Notes under the pieces: generated by a model
The model's input: only the letters and a program-made list of their open reading frames with translations
The model's database searches: none
Told to the model about the DNA's origin: nothing
Shown here: one piece after another, positions 25,954-34,071 of the stretch
Numbering within the stretch: position 1 is the stretch's first letter
Layout of the letters: every line of letters starts with the position of its first letter
Translations under genes and position numbers: made by a program
Source: Bdellovibrio sp. ZAP7
GTDB taxonomy: Bacteria; Bdellovibrionota; Bdellovibrionia; Bdellovibrionales; Bdellovibrionaceae
DNA: 64,000 bases
Assembly: GCF_006874645.1 (NCBI RefSeq)
Contig: NZ_CP030082.1
Span: forward strand, 2,232,001-2,296,000
Direction of reading: 5' to 3'

Positions 25954-27888
25954 CTAGGATACGCCTAAAGCTCGAAGTCCTTGGACGACAGTAACGACTA
26001 AGACATAGGCTACGACATTAAAGGCGATCAACTGACCGACTGCCATCTTGATGGAGCCGCTTTCTTTGGCTTGGATCGCAACGGTGGTCATACATTGAAG
26101 CGCGATCATAAAGAATATCATAAGCCCAATCACACTGCTGATCGTAAAGACTTTCTGACCGTCTTTATTGACCGCCTCGCTCATTTGAGTGAGTAAGGAT
26201 TGTTGTTGAGTGTCTTCGTTGTCGTCGGCAACGTTGAACGTTACTGCCAAGGATGAAACAAACACTTCACGTGCTGCAAAGGCCGAAATCAAGCCCACAC
26301 CCACGCGCCAGTCAACTCCCATTGGAGCAACAACAGGTTCGATCACTTTACCCAATTGACCTGCGTAGGATTGCTCAAGCTTGTCATGGGCGTTTTCGTT
26401 ATTGTAGTTCGGGAAGTTTGTTCCGACCCAAATGATCACCGCAAATACGAAAATCATAGGACCCGCGCGTTTCACGTAGTTCATCGTACGAGTCAAAGAC
26501 TGACGAAGAAGAACGCGGAACTTAGGACGGCGGTAAATTGGAAGTTCCATCATAAAGAACGAGTTGTCATTATGCGGAAGGAACTTATTCACAATACCGG
26601 CAGCCAAGCCACCGACGAACAAGGACCCAAGATACAAGGACGCAAATACAATCCCGGCCATCAACGCCGATTCACCGTGGAACAGGAATGCGATCAACAA
26701 AGCATAAACCGGCAAACGAGCCGAACACTGCATAAGTGGAATCACGAAAGACGTGATCCAACGATCGCGAGCTGAAGAGATATTACGAGTCGCAATGATC
26801 GCAGGAACTGCGCAGGCAAAACCAGACAAAATCGGAACGAAAGAGCGACCGCTCATACCCAAGGCCGAGAACGGACGATCGATCAATGTTGCCGCACGCG
26901 CAAGGTAACCAGAACTTTCCAGCAACCCGATACCAAAGAACAAAATGAAAATCTGCGGAACGAATACCAGAACGGCACCGAAACTTGAAACCACGCCGTT
27001 TGCCAGGAAGTCGGCCCACAAGGTGCCCGGTCCTAAATCGTTGACGACTTTGTTTAAGAAGCTAAAACCTTGATCCACATAATCCATGAATGGCGCTGCC
27101 AACCAGAAAATGGAAGAAAACAGCGCACTCATGATGACTAAGAACATGATCAAACCAAATGTTGGGTGCAACAAAAGGCGATCGATCTTTTCCGTTTTCT
27201 CGACAATCTTTTTAAGGCGAACTTCCGGATGATCGGTTTTGTGAGAAAGAGCTTCCTTCGCAATGCGATCACACTCTTTCATTTTCAAATCTAATTCATC
27301 AAAGTCCCACACGCGAGGACGTTTGGGGAATGAATCTAGAGATACATTTTTGGCAGCTTCAACGATTTCAAGCAAGCCACCCGCTAGCAATCCATCAAAT
27401 TGGATCACTGGACATTCAAGCGTTTTACGCAAGTACTCCATATCGATCTCGATACCTTCTTTGCGCAAAAGATCGGCCATCGTGATCACCACGATCATGG
27501 GGAACCCTGTTTCTTTCACTTGCAAAGCTAGTTGCAAGTGACGAGACAACTGCGTGCCATCCAAAACTACCACGATGGCAGTGGCTTCACCGAATTCAGG
27601 ATTTTCATAGATAGATTTGATTGTGACAACTTCGTCAGCACTCTTAGGATGAAGACTGTAAGTCCCCGGCGTATCCATCGCCAAGATACCAGTGCCCAAA
27701 TGTGGAGCTAGTTTTCCAAGAGAATACTCGACCGTCGCACCCGGATAGTTCACGGTTTTAAAACGCGAACCCGTCAGCCAATTATAGAGAGTTGTTTTCC
27801 CAGAGTTCGGCGCACCGACCAGAGCGATTACACGTTCTTCACTGCCTGCAGCAGCAACGTTTACGCTTTCAACGTCACTTGGGCACAT
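25954..27888 (-). CDS. feoB: Ferrous iron transporter FeoB
   Basis: The 644-residue protein has an N-terminal G domain (GAPNSGKTTLYN, then NYPGATVEY and DTPGTYSL) and a membrane domain of two Gate repeats (GLLESSGYLARAA, GFACAVPAI; GVGLISAFAAREVFVSS). It imports Fe2+ across the inner membrane. The usual G4 motif NxxD appears as VITMADLL, with Thr for Asn, which should weaken guanine recognition. At 644 residues it is shorter than E. coli FeoB (773). It overlaps feoA by 28 bases. No convincing Fur site was found upstream of feoA. Confidence 0.95.
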   Translation of the reverse strand: MCPSDVESVNVAAAGSEERVIALVGAPNSGKTTLYNWLTGSRFKTVNYPGATVEYSLGKLAPHLGTGILAMDTPGTYSLHPKSADEVVTIKSIYENPEFGEATAIVVVLDGTQLSRHLQLALQVKETGFPMIVVITMADLLRKEGIEIDMEYLRKTLECPVIQFDGLLAGGLLEIVEAAKNVSLDSFPKRPRVWDFDELDLKMKECDRIAKEALSHKTDHPEVRLKKIVEKTEKIDRLLLHPTFGLIMFLVIMSALFSSIFWLAAPFMDYVDQGFSFLNKVVNDLGPGTLWADFLANGVVSSFGAVLVFVPQIFILFFGIGLLESSGYLARAATLIDRPFSALGMSGRSFVPILSGFACAVPAIIATRNISSARDRWITSFVIPLMQCSARLPVYALLIAFLFHGESALMAGIVFASLYLGSLFVGGLAAGIVNKFLPHNDNSFFMMELPIYRRPKFRVLLRQSLTRTMNYVKRAGPMIFVFAVIIWVGTNFPNYNNENAHDKLEQSYAGQLGKVIEPVVAPMGVDWRVGVGLISAFAAREVFVSSLAVTFNVADDNEDTQQQSLLTQMSEAVNKDGQKVFTISSVIGLMIFFMIALQCMTTVAIQAKESGSIKMAVGQLIAFNVVAYVLVVTVVQGLRALGVS

Positions 27889-28094
27889 GCCGCCTCCTCA
27901 TTACGTAAAGCCAAAAAGCTGGTTTTGAAACGAACAAGCAGCGGACCACCGAAAGGTGCTCTGCCCAGGATCGTTAATTCCATACCAGAACGCAGTCCCA
28001 TTTCATGAAGACGTTCACGCAAGAGATGCTCCCCGTCTATTTTAAGGATTTCAACGGTCTGACCCGGCTTTAATTTGGCGTCTAACAAAGTCAT
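27861..28094 (-). CDS. feoA: FeoA SH3-like iron transport protein
   Basis: The 77-residue protein is a complete FeoA fold: LKPGQTVEILKIDG, LRERLHEMGLRSGMELTIL, then PLLVRFKTSFLALRNEEA. FeoA is a small cytoplasmic partner that supports FeoB. It overlaps feoB by 28 bases, so the two are co-translated. The 214-base region upstream, shared with the divergent gene at 28309, should hold the promoter. Confidence 0.95.
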   Translation of the reverse strand: MTLLDAKLKPGQTVEILKIDGEHLLRERLHEMGLRSGMELTILGRAPFGGPLLVRFKTSFLALRNEEAACAQVTLKA

Positions 28095-28308
28095 TTTTCC
28101 CTCTGAGAATGCGCGAATTACTAGTTAAAGTTATACCCCCGCAAATGGTAGTTCTTTACCCCCAGGTCCAGGCATTGAAAACCAGTTGATAATGGGTTTC
28201 ATTCCAGCCCCCGTGGAGGCTGCTTAAAGTGAGGCCCTATCGAAGACAATGGTCGTGATTTTGAGGCCTTAGATTAAGTTCCCCCCTTTAAACCCGATCT
28301 GAAAATAG

Positions 28309-29358
28309 ATGCTATTTAAAGCCAAAACCACCCTTGTTGCCGGCTTCCTGTTATCTGCTTCTGTTGCACCAGCGGCGGAGCTTTTCTATGCGCCGGGCTT
28401 TTGTGATCCCAAGGCTCTGACTGTTTTCGTTCAAAACAAATCAGCCGAACCTGAAAAATGGTGGACCCAGGTTCATGAAAACGGCGTTGTCAAAGAGGGC
28501 TATCAGGAACTCGATGCGAAATCAGAAATGAAATTAGCGGGAGCAGACTTCCTGCCCGATAAGCGTGGTTTTTCTGTGAAAGCAGCGACAGCGAATGTTT
28601 TACGTTTTACTTTAACTTGTGACTCGCAAAAGGTTTTATTGGGTTCAACGACCTCACCTCAAGTAACACATTACCTTCCTGCGAACACGTCCGTGGTGAA
28701 GCTTTCGTTGTTAAACCTTTACTTGAACTCTAATGATCTGAACTTAAAAGCCTTTGATACCGCGGGTTTGCTGATGGAAGAAAAGTCCGTGCACTTTACA
28801 AAGCATTATGAAACACAAAACTTAAAGTGGAACTTGAGTCGTACAGTATCCAGAGTGGAAATCACGGCTCCGAATCGTTTTCATTCTGAAGTGTTTTATG
28901 GTGACGACGACAAACAAAGTCCTCCCCTGGCTTTGGCGCCAGTTAGATTGCCTGCGGATATTTCTAAAAAGTACTTCCTGATTTCGACCAAGACTCCGAG
29001 CGAGAACGGCTCCTTTGTAATTGGTCTGGATGACGAAGAAACAATCGCGACCGCTCGCGAGCAAATCCGTCGCCCTGAACTTGAAAAGATCATCGTGGCA
29101 CGAATTGCTTTAGGGATTGGTCCAGTTGCGAACCGAAACTTTCAGGCCCGCGATAAAGCTCCCTATTCCTGGAATGTGACTTATGTCGATGCGTTTGGGG
29201 ATTTTGCGCACATTGATTGCGATGGCAACCCTGATCTGGTCGAAGAACGCTTACAACAGCGCTTAAACGAAGGCGGTCGCATTTGTTTCTGGCGCTATCG
29301 TGTGGTGCGTGAGCTGACTCCTTTTGAAGTGAGCTCAGGGATTTTATCTAAGCCTTAG
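28309..29358 (+). CDS. Exported protein with a C-terminal BP74-like domain
   Basis: A signal peptide (cut near APA-AE) precedes 330 mature residues. The first 210 form an unrecognised beta-rich region (QNKSAEPEKWWTQVHENG). From about 225, KYFLISTKTPSENGSFVIGLDDEETIATAREQI through IVARIALGIGPVANRN, YSWNVTYVDAFGDFAHIDCDGNPDLVEERL and ICFWRYRVVREL match the pattern of BP74-type domains, known from the Dictyostelium calmodulin-binding protein BP74 and secreted bacterial proteins. Function is unknown. Its stop directly abuts the stop of the convergent pterin synthase gene. Confidence 0.8.
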   Translation: MLFKAKTTLVAGFLLSASVAPAAELFYAPGFCDPKALTVFVQNKSAEPEKWWTQVHENGVVKEGYQELDAKSEMKLAGADFLPDKRGFSVKAATANVLRFTLTCDSQKVLLGSTTSPQVTHYLPANTSVVKLSLLNLYLNSNDLNLKAFDTAGLLMEEKSVHFTKHYETQNLKWNLSRTVSRVEITAPNRFHSEVFYGDDDKQSPPLALAPVRLPADISKKYFLISTKTPSENGSFVIGLDDEETIATAREQIRRPELEKIIVARIALGIGPVANRNFQARDKAPYSWNVTYVDAFGDFAHIDCDGNPDLVEERLQQRLNEGGRICFWRYRVVRELTPFEVSSGILSKP

Positions 29359-29847
29359 TTATTTTCCGACAGTTGTCGAAGCGCCTTGGCCTTGAGTTTC
29401 CTCAACCGAAACCACGACTTTTTGCACGCCGTATTTTTTGAATTCTGCATAGAACTCTTCCGCTAAAATCTGAGAGAGATTTTCAACACTAGTATTCGTC
29501 ACAGGCAGCAAGATCACTTCGTTTAACGGGAAAACATAAAAACGATCACGGAAAGTCACTTCCAGGGACTTATCCGTTTTTTTGAATTTCATGTCGGGAT
29601 GATTTTGCGGCAACAGAACGATTTCGTCCCACACATCCAAGCGCGCCTTGATGAATTTCTTAAAGACATTGAAATCCATGAAATAACCGTCAGAGTGCTG
29701 AGCTTCGTCGGCTGGGGCATTGATGTCGACTTTGACCTGATAATTGTGGCCATGAAGCTTTTCCGCATGCGTTTCATCAAAAATCAGAAAGTGGGCTGCT
29801 GAAAATTTGAAATTTTGCTTGGCCAAATGCAAGGTGGTCGTAGACAT
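29359..29847 (-). CDS. Pterin synthase homologue, PTPS-III-like (ExxHGH)
   Basis: The 162-residue protein has the 6-pyruvoyl/6-carboxy-tetrahydropterin synthase fold with all three zinc His: FSAAHFL (His19) and HGH (His32, His34). The catalytic Cys of QueD is absent; the motif reads AEKLHGH, with Glu29 in the ExxHGH arrangement. In established PTPS-III enzymes that form replaces dihydroneopterin aldolase (FolB) in folate synthesis. VSVEETQGQGA is the C-terminal substrate Glu motif. A good GGGAG precedes the ATG. The start codons of this gene and the divergent queD-like gene are only 28 bases apart. Role in folate synthesis is inference from the motif. Confidence 0.85.
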   Translation of the reverse strand: MSTTTLHLAKQNFKFSAAHFLIFDETHAEKLHGHNYQVKVDINAPADEAQHSDGYFMDFNVFKKFIKARLDVWDEIVLLPQNHPDMKFKKTDKSLEVTFRDRFYVFPLNEVILLPVTNTSVENLSQILAEEFYAEFKKYGVQKVVVSVEETQGQGASTTVGK

Positions 29848-29875
29848 ATCTCTCCCTAGTGGTTATATCCATAGC

Positions 29876-30235
29876 ATGAAATTCGAACTGAAACAGCATT
29901 TTCAAATTGAATCCGCCCGATTCCTGCCCCATTTGCCAGCCAGTCATCCTTGTTCACGCATGCACGGCCACAGCTTTAAGATTGTGCTGACTCTTGTTGG
30001 ACCCTTGGATGAAAAAATTGGATGGGTCATCGACTATAACGACATTCAAGCGGCGATGAAACCAATTCTGGAACAGATCGATCACCACGTTTTGAATGAA
30101 GTGGCGGGGCTGGAAAATCCCACGTCAGAGCTTCTGGCAAAATGGATCTTTGACCATGCGAAAAAAGTGCTCCCGATTTTGACTCGTGTTTCAGTCGCGG
30201 AAACGCCACTGACCGAATGTGCCTACCCCGCATAA
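29876..30235 (+). CDS. queD: 6-carboxytetrahydropterin synthase-like (QueD family)
   Basis: From the ATG at 29876 the 119-residue product closely follows QueD: FLPHLPASHPCSRMHGHSF, with catalytic Cys26 and zinc His30 and His32, GWVIDYNDIQAAMKP, LDHHVLNEVAGLENPTSE and VSVAETPLTECAY. QueD makes the queuosine/7-deazaguanine precursor. The first zinc His of E. coli QueD (AAHRLP) is Arg15 here (SARFLP), which is odd for a zinc enzyme but may be normal in a subfamily. An upstream TTG extension would overlap the divergent gene and is unlikely. No Shine-Dalgarno is visible. Confidence 0.88.
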   Translation: MKFELKQHFQIESARFLPHLPASHPCSRMHGHSFKIVLTLVGPLDEKIGWVIDYNDIQAAMKPILEQIDHHVLNEVAGLENPTSELLAKWIFDHAKKVLPILTRVSVAETPLTECAYPA

Positions 30236-30325
30236 GGACTGGTCTAGAACCGTCAATTGACAGTTTTTCCCTTTAGAATCGCTCGCTCCACCTTGTAGAA
30301 TAAATTCTGAGATGGAGTGAGCTTT

Positions 30326-31432
30326 TTGTTTTTAAAGGGATCGATTTTATTCAGCCTTTTAGTTTTGAGCTTAGGAGTGTCGGCACAACCGAACACACCG
30401 GCAAAACGTAACAAGAAGACGCCGGTCACGATCACCTCGCAGCCGGTACTCACTCCATCGAAAACTTCTCCTCCGCCAACGCCGCATCCATCGCCGACAC
30501 CCACTGGTGTTTCTGCAGCAGACAGCGCAAGATCCGAAGCAACTAAGAAAGCTATCAAAAGGGATTACGAAAATTCTCTGCAAGTCGGTATGCTTTTAAA
30601 AACTTTGAAAGCGACGACTTCGGGAGCTGGCGACAATCACAACGTGGCACTGGATCCGAACACTCCGCCCGGCTATGCCCTGGGTTATTCCAACCGACCA
30701 CTAGGTATCTCTTTGGAAGCCAACGTGGCTTACGGGGCGGCTCGTGCGGATAAAGTGGCAACTTCAGCTGAAGACTATCAGCTTCGTTATTTCAATGGCC
30801 GCTTAGGGGCTGAGTTTATTTATCAGCGCTATAAAGGATTCAATCAAAGCCCGACCGCTGATGCGAATAATGATGGCTTCATCACGGCTGACGAATATTC
30901 TTTGCCGGATTTAAAAATCTCGATGCTACAATCACAATTTGAGTGGGCTTACTATGGCGTGAGTGCCTTGGAAGCTTTTGGTCCCAGCTGGAAAAAGCCT
31001 TCGGTGGACGGCTTGGCTTTTTATGCATTGATGAGTCTGTCACAAGTTGAAATTGAAAATCCCACTCCGTTCCTGCCACAAAGTGCGCCCGCCGATTACG
31101 GCGAAGATGCTACTTTGGTGAAGGGAAAATATCAGAGTATGGCCGTGGGCCTGGGGTCTTCGTATGTGTGGCAGTGGACCAGATTTTACGTCGCGATTTT
31201 CGGAAGCGCGCAAGCGGGGCCGCAAAAGCAAGTTTACGAAACGACCACCACTCGCTGGGATAATCTAAAATACACGTGGTGGGTTCAAGCCAAGATGGCG
31301 ATCGGTTATGACTGGGGCCCTTGGTACGTCAGCATCATCGGGCACACCCAGCCCGTCAACGTCGACCTGAAAACGATGGATATGTCGTTCTTCTCGCAAG
31401 CCGCCGGGCTGTATGTTGGATCGCGCTTTTAG
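30326..31432 (+). CDS. Putative outer-membrane barrel with a calcium-loop motif
   Basis: I place the start at the TTG at 30326, eight bases after GGAG, giving a signal peptide MFLKGSILFSLLVLSLGVSA-Q; the GTG at 30317 overlaps the ribosome site. A Pro/Thr-rich linker (about 20-60) precedes a region of alternating aromatic strands (LGISLEANVAYGAARAD, YKWQWTRFYVAIFGSA-like segments, WYVSIIGHT) ending GLYVGSRF, with the terminal Phe typical of outer-membrane proteins. An exact EF-hand-type loop, DANNDGFITADE, sits near residue 180. Function is unknown; a barrel is inferred. Confidence 0.7.
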   Translation: MFLKGSILFSLLVLSLGVSAQPNTPAKRNKKTPVTITSQPVLTPSKTSPPPTPHPSPTPTGVSAADSARSEATKKAIKRDYENSLQVGMLLKTLKATTSGAGDNHNVALDPNTPPGYALGYSNRPLGISLEANVAYGAARADKVATSAEDYQLRYFNGRLGAEFIYQRYKGFNQSPTADANNDGFITADEYSLPDLKISMLQSQFEWAYYGVSALEAFGPSWKKPSVDGLAFYALMSLSQVEIENPTPFLPQSAPADYGEDATLVKGKYQSMAVGLGSSYVWQWTRFYVAIFGSAQAGPQKQVYETTTTRWDNLKYTWWVQAKMAIGYDWGPWYVSIIGHTQPVNVDLKTMDMSFFSQAAGLYVGSRF

Positions 31433-31486
31433 CGCGAAACGTAGGCTCCCGCTTTTAAGGTGCCAGGTCCTAGTTACATATGCAGC

Positions 31487-31535
31487 GCAGAACCGCTGCG
31501 GTTCCGCACTGCATTCCGAAAAGGGAACTGTTACC
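31487..31535 (-). repeat. Intergenic repeat family A, copy 1, supplying the psd stop codon
   Basis: This 49-base unit matches 41867-41915 at 47 positions. In minus sense it starts GGTAACAGTTCCC, and the TAA is the psd stop. It contains the perfect hairpin GAACCGC-A-GCGGTTC. Confidence 0.95.
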
Positions 31536-32358
31536 CGATAAGGGACGCGTTTACTTTTACGGAAGGTCCTAGGTTCAATTGGGCTCCGAATTTTTCGCGG
31601 AATGAAGGTGGATAAAGCATCACGATTGTGGAGCCCATTCGGAACATTCCGAGCTCATCGCCACGTTTTACAGTCAATGCCGGAGAGTATTTTTTGTGTT
31701 GGTATTCTGGCTCGCCCGCTTGGTTCCCGCGGATTTTTTCGTCAAAACTTAGAACGATGTGACCTACGTTCGTAGCACCTACGAATACGACTCCCACAGG
31801 GCCCATATCTGTTTGCACTTCCACCAAAACACGCTCGTTGATCGAGAAAAGATCTTTGACGTTCGTAGTGCTCCATTCATTTACGGGCCATAACTCCCCT
31901 GGCATATAACGTACATCACTGATGCCACCATCCACGGGAGAGTGCACACGGTGATAGTCCGTTGGGCAAAGATAGTAAGTCATAAAGAACCCACCATCCC
32001 ATTTTTTATAAGCATCTGGATCCATCGTGAACTCTTTTAGTTCATAAGTGTGACCCTTTGCCTGAATCAGAGTGCCTTTCTCAATTTGTTGAGCTTGCGT
32101 GATCACGCTGTCAGCAGGATGAACAGCCCATGAGTTGCCAACCGGGCGGATACCTGGTTTGAGCTTACGAATGAAGAACTCACCAATGCTTGGGTATTGG
32201 TCATAAGCTTTTTCAGCGTCCTCAAGAGCGATGTTATACCACCAGGCAAAGCCGCGGATAGACAGGTTTGCCCACCATTTAGGCCCTTCAAAGTGCATTA
32301 TTTTTCCAACCAGGCGGCTGAGGCTTCTTTTAGGTAAAATACGAGTGATTGCTGACAT
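31531..32358 (-). CDS. psd: Phosphatidylserine decarboxylase proenzyme
   Basis: The 275-residue protein has the PSD core: YPSIGEFFIRKLKPGIRP, HPADS, YYLCPTDYHRVHSPVDG (catalytic His region), PVNEWS and VGHIVLSFDE. The self-cleavage motif, LGST in most family members, reads MGST here (Gly242-Ser243); cleavage there makes the pyruvoyl cofactor. It converts phosphatidylserine to phosphatidylethanolamine at the inner membrane. No pssA is near. The stop codon lies in a family A repeat. No clear Shine-Dalgarno is visible. Confidence 0.95.
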   Translation of the reverse strand: MSAITRILPKRSLSRLVGKIMHFEGPKWWANLSIRGFAWWYNIALEDAEKAYDQYPSIGEFFIRKLKPGIRPVGNSWAVHPADSVITQAQQIEKGTLIQAKGHTYELKEFTMDPDAYKKWDGGFFMTYYLCPTDYHRVHSPVDGGISDVRYMPGELWPVNEWSTTNVKDLFSINERVLVEVQTDMGPVGVVFVGATNVGHIVLSFDEKIRGNQAGEPEYQHKKYSPALTVKRGDELGMFRMGSTIVMLYPPSFREKFGAQLNLGPSVKVNASLIG

Positions 32359-32473
32359 ATATAAATTATCTAACTGAAGTTACCCCCTTTGTCACGACAC
32401 GAGCTTTCTGATATAAGCTTTGAAAACAAAAAGTTAATCGATTTGGCTTTTAACAGGGGCCCGCGAGGTGGAA

Positions 32474-34018
32474 ATGGCGAAGATATTCAATAATATCGAG
32501 ATTCCTATTGATCAGGATCTTGAAGAGAAACTTCAATGGTTAGTTCCCGAGCATGGGCCCTACCGCATCCTTCGCCAAAGCGTCGACGCCCGTCGCGCTC
32601 ACTCTCCCCACTTCGTTTATTCAATTGAGGTCGCCGAAAAAGGCGAGACCCTTAATATTCCTGAATTCAATTTAGAAAAAATCGCGACTCCTAAAGAGAA
32701 ACCCTTGATTGTGGGCACGGGTCCTGCGGGTCTGTTTGCAGCTTTGCGCTTTGTCGAGCGCGGAGTGCCTTGCGTGCTGTTTGAACGTGGTTCTGATTCA
32801 GGAGCCCGCATGAAGGGCATCAATCAGTACTGGCGTCATGGCAAACTCGACACACGTAACAACGTTTGTTTCGGTGAGGGCGGCGCGGGTCTTTATTCTG
32901 ACGGTAAACTTATCACGCGTATTAAATCTCCGCACATTCCTTATGTGATGAATCGCCTGGTGCAATTTGGTGCGCCAGCGGAAATTCAATGGTTGTCGAA
33001 TCCTCACGTGGGTTCGGATCGTATTCGTCGTGTGATTCCAAAACTTCGTGAATACTTAAAAGCCAATGGTTGCGAAATCCATTTCAACACTCAGGTGACT
33101 GAAGTTTTAATGGAAGGTAAGCAAACTGTCGGCGTTCGCACAGAGCACGGCACTGAGTTTAAGTCTCCGCATGTGATCTTGGCGACGGGTCACTCGGCTG
33201 AAGACATGATCAATCACTTGAACGACATTGGCGTGCACCTGGATGGTAAATCCTTTGCTATGGGTCTGCGTATCGAGCATTCCCAAGCCGAGATCAATAA
33301 AATCCAGTATCGTCAGTTTTCTGAACATCCAAAATTGGGTGCTGCGAACTACAAACTTGCAGACCATGACGATAAAACCGGCATCGGCGTTTACTCTTTC
33401 TGTATGTGCCCAGGTGGTTACGTATTATCTGCGGGAACTGAAGAAGACGGTATCGTGTGTAACGGGATGAGTAACTATAATCGTAACTCCCCGTTTGCGA
33501 ATGCGGCGATCGTGGTTTCTATCGATCACAACAAACTTTTCGGCAATGACGTGTTCGGCGGAATGAAACTGCGCCGTCAGCTGGAAACTCAAGCTTTGAA
33601 ATCAGTGCGCGAAGCTGGCGGAACAAAAGAATTGCCAGCACAAAACCTTTTGGATTTCTTAGGCGGCCCCTCTAAAAAAGGTCCTCGCAATTTGCGTGCG
33701 GGTTCTTCACCTTCGGGCGCGATCAATATCCGCCTGGATGAGATTTTACCGGCACACATGACTAAACGTATTCAAGAAGGCCTTCAGAAATTCAACCGCA
33801 ACATGAAGGGCTTCGTGGTTGAAGACGCGCAATTGTACGGAATTGAATCCCGCACGAGCTGCCCGGTGCGCGTCACGCGAGATAATGAGTCTTTAGAGAG
33901 CATTTCTCATGCGGGATTGTACCCAGCAGGAGAAGGCGCAGGGTACGCAGGCGGAATCACTTCGGCCGCGTGCGATGGCATCAAAATCGCTGAAAAAATC
34001 ATCGAAAAGCTTATGTAA
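32474..34018 (+). CDS. FAD-dependent oxidoreductase of the COG2509 type
   Basis: The ATG at 32474 follows GAGG by five bases, better than the GTG at 32468. The 514-residue protein has an N-terminal domain of about 75 residues, then LIVGTGPAGLFAALRF (FAD-binding GxGxxG from residue 81) and FERGSDSGARMKG. NVCFGEGGAGLYSDGKLITR and the C-terminal GLYPAGEGAGYAGGITSAACDG are signatures of the COG2509 uncharacterised flavoproteins. The enzyme is cytoplasmic. The reaction is unknown; it is sometimes annotated as a dehydrogenase. Confidence 0.9.
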   Translation: MAKIFNNIEIPIDQDLEEKLQWLVPEHGPYRILRQSVDARRAHSPHFVYSIEVAEKGETLNIPEFNLEKIATPKEKPLIVGTGPAGLFAALRFVERGVPCVLFERGSDSGARMKGINQYWRHGKLDTRNNVCFGEGGAGLYSDGKLITRIKSPHIPYVMNRLVQFGAPAEIQWLSNPHVGSDRIRRVIPKLREYLKANGCEIHFNTQVTEVLMEGKQTVGVRTEHGTEFKSPHVILATGHSAEDMINHLNDIGVHLDGKSFAMGLRIEHSQAEINKIQYRQFSEHPKLGAANYKLADHDDKTGIGVYSFCMCPGGYVLSAGTEEDGIVCNGMSNYNRNSPFANAAIVVSIDHNKLFGNDVFGGMKLRRQLETQALKSVREAGGTKELPAQNLLDFLGGPSKKGPRNLRAGSSPSGAINIRLDEILPAHMTKRIQEGLQKFNRNMKGFVVEDAQLYGIESRTSCPVRVTRDNESLESISHAGLYPAGEGAGYAGGITSAACDGIKIAEKIIEKLM

Positions 34019-34071
34019 CGCTAGCTCCCGTTGAAATGTCCATGATAGCCTTTTATTTCTTAGGAGCTGTC

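Noticed and set aside
28095-28308. Fur box upstream of feoA
   Set aside because: No stretch is close enough to the 19-base Fur consensus.
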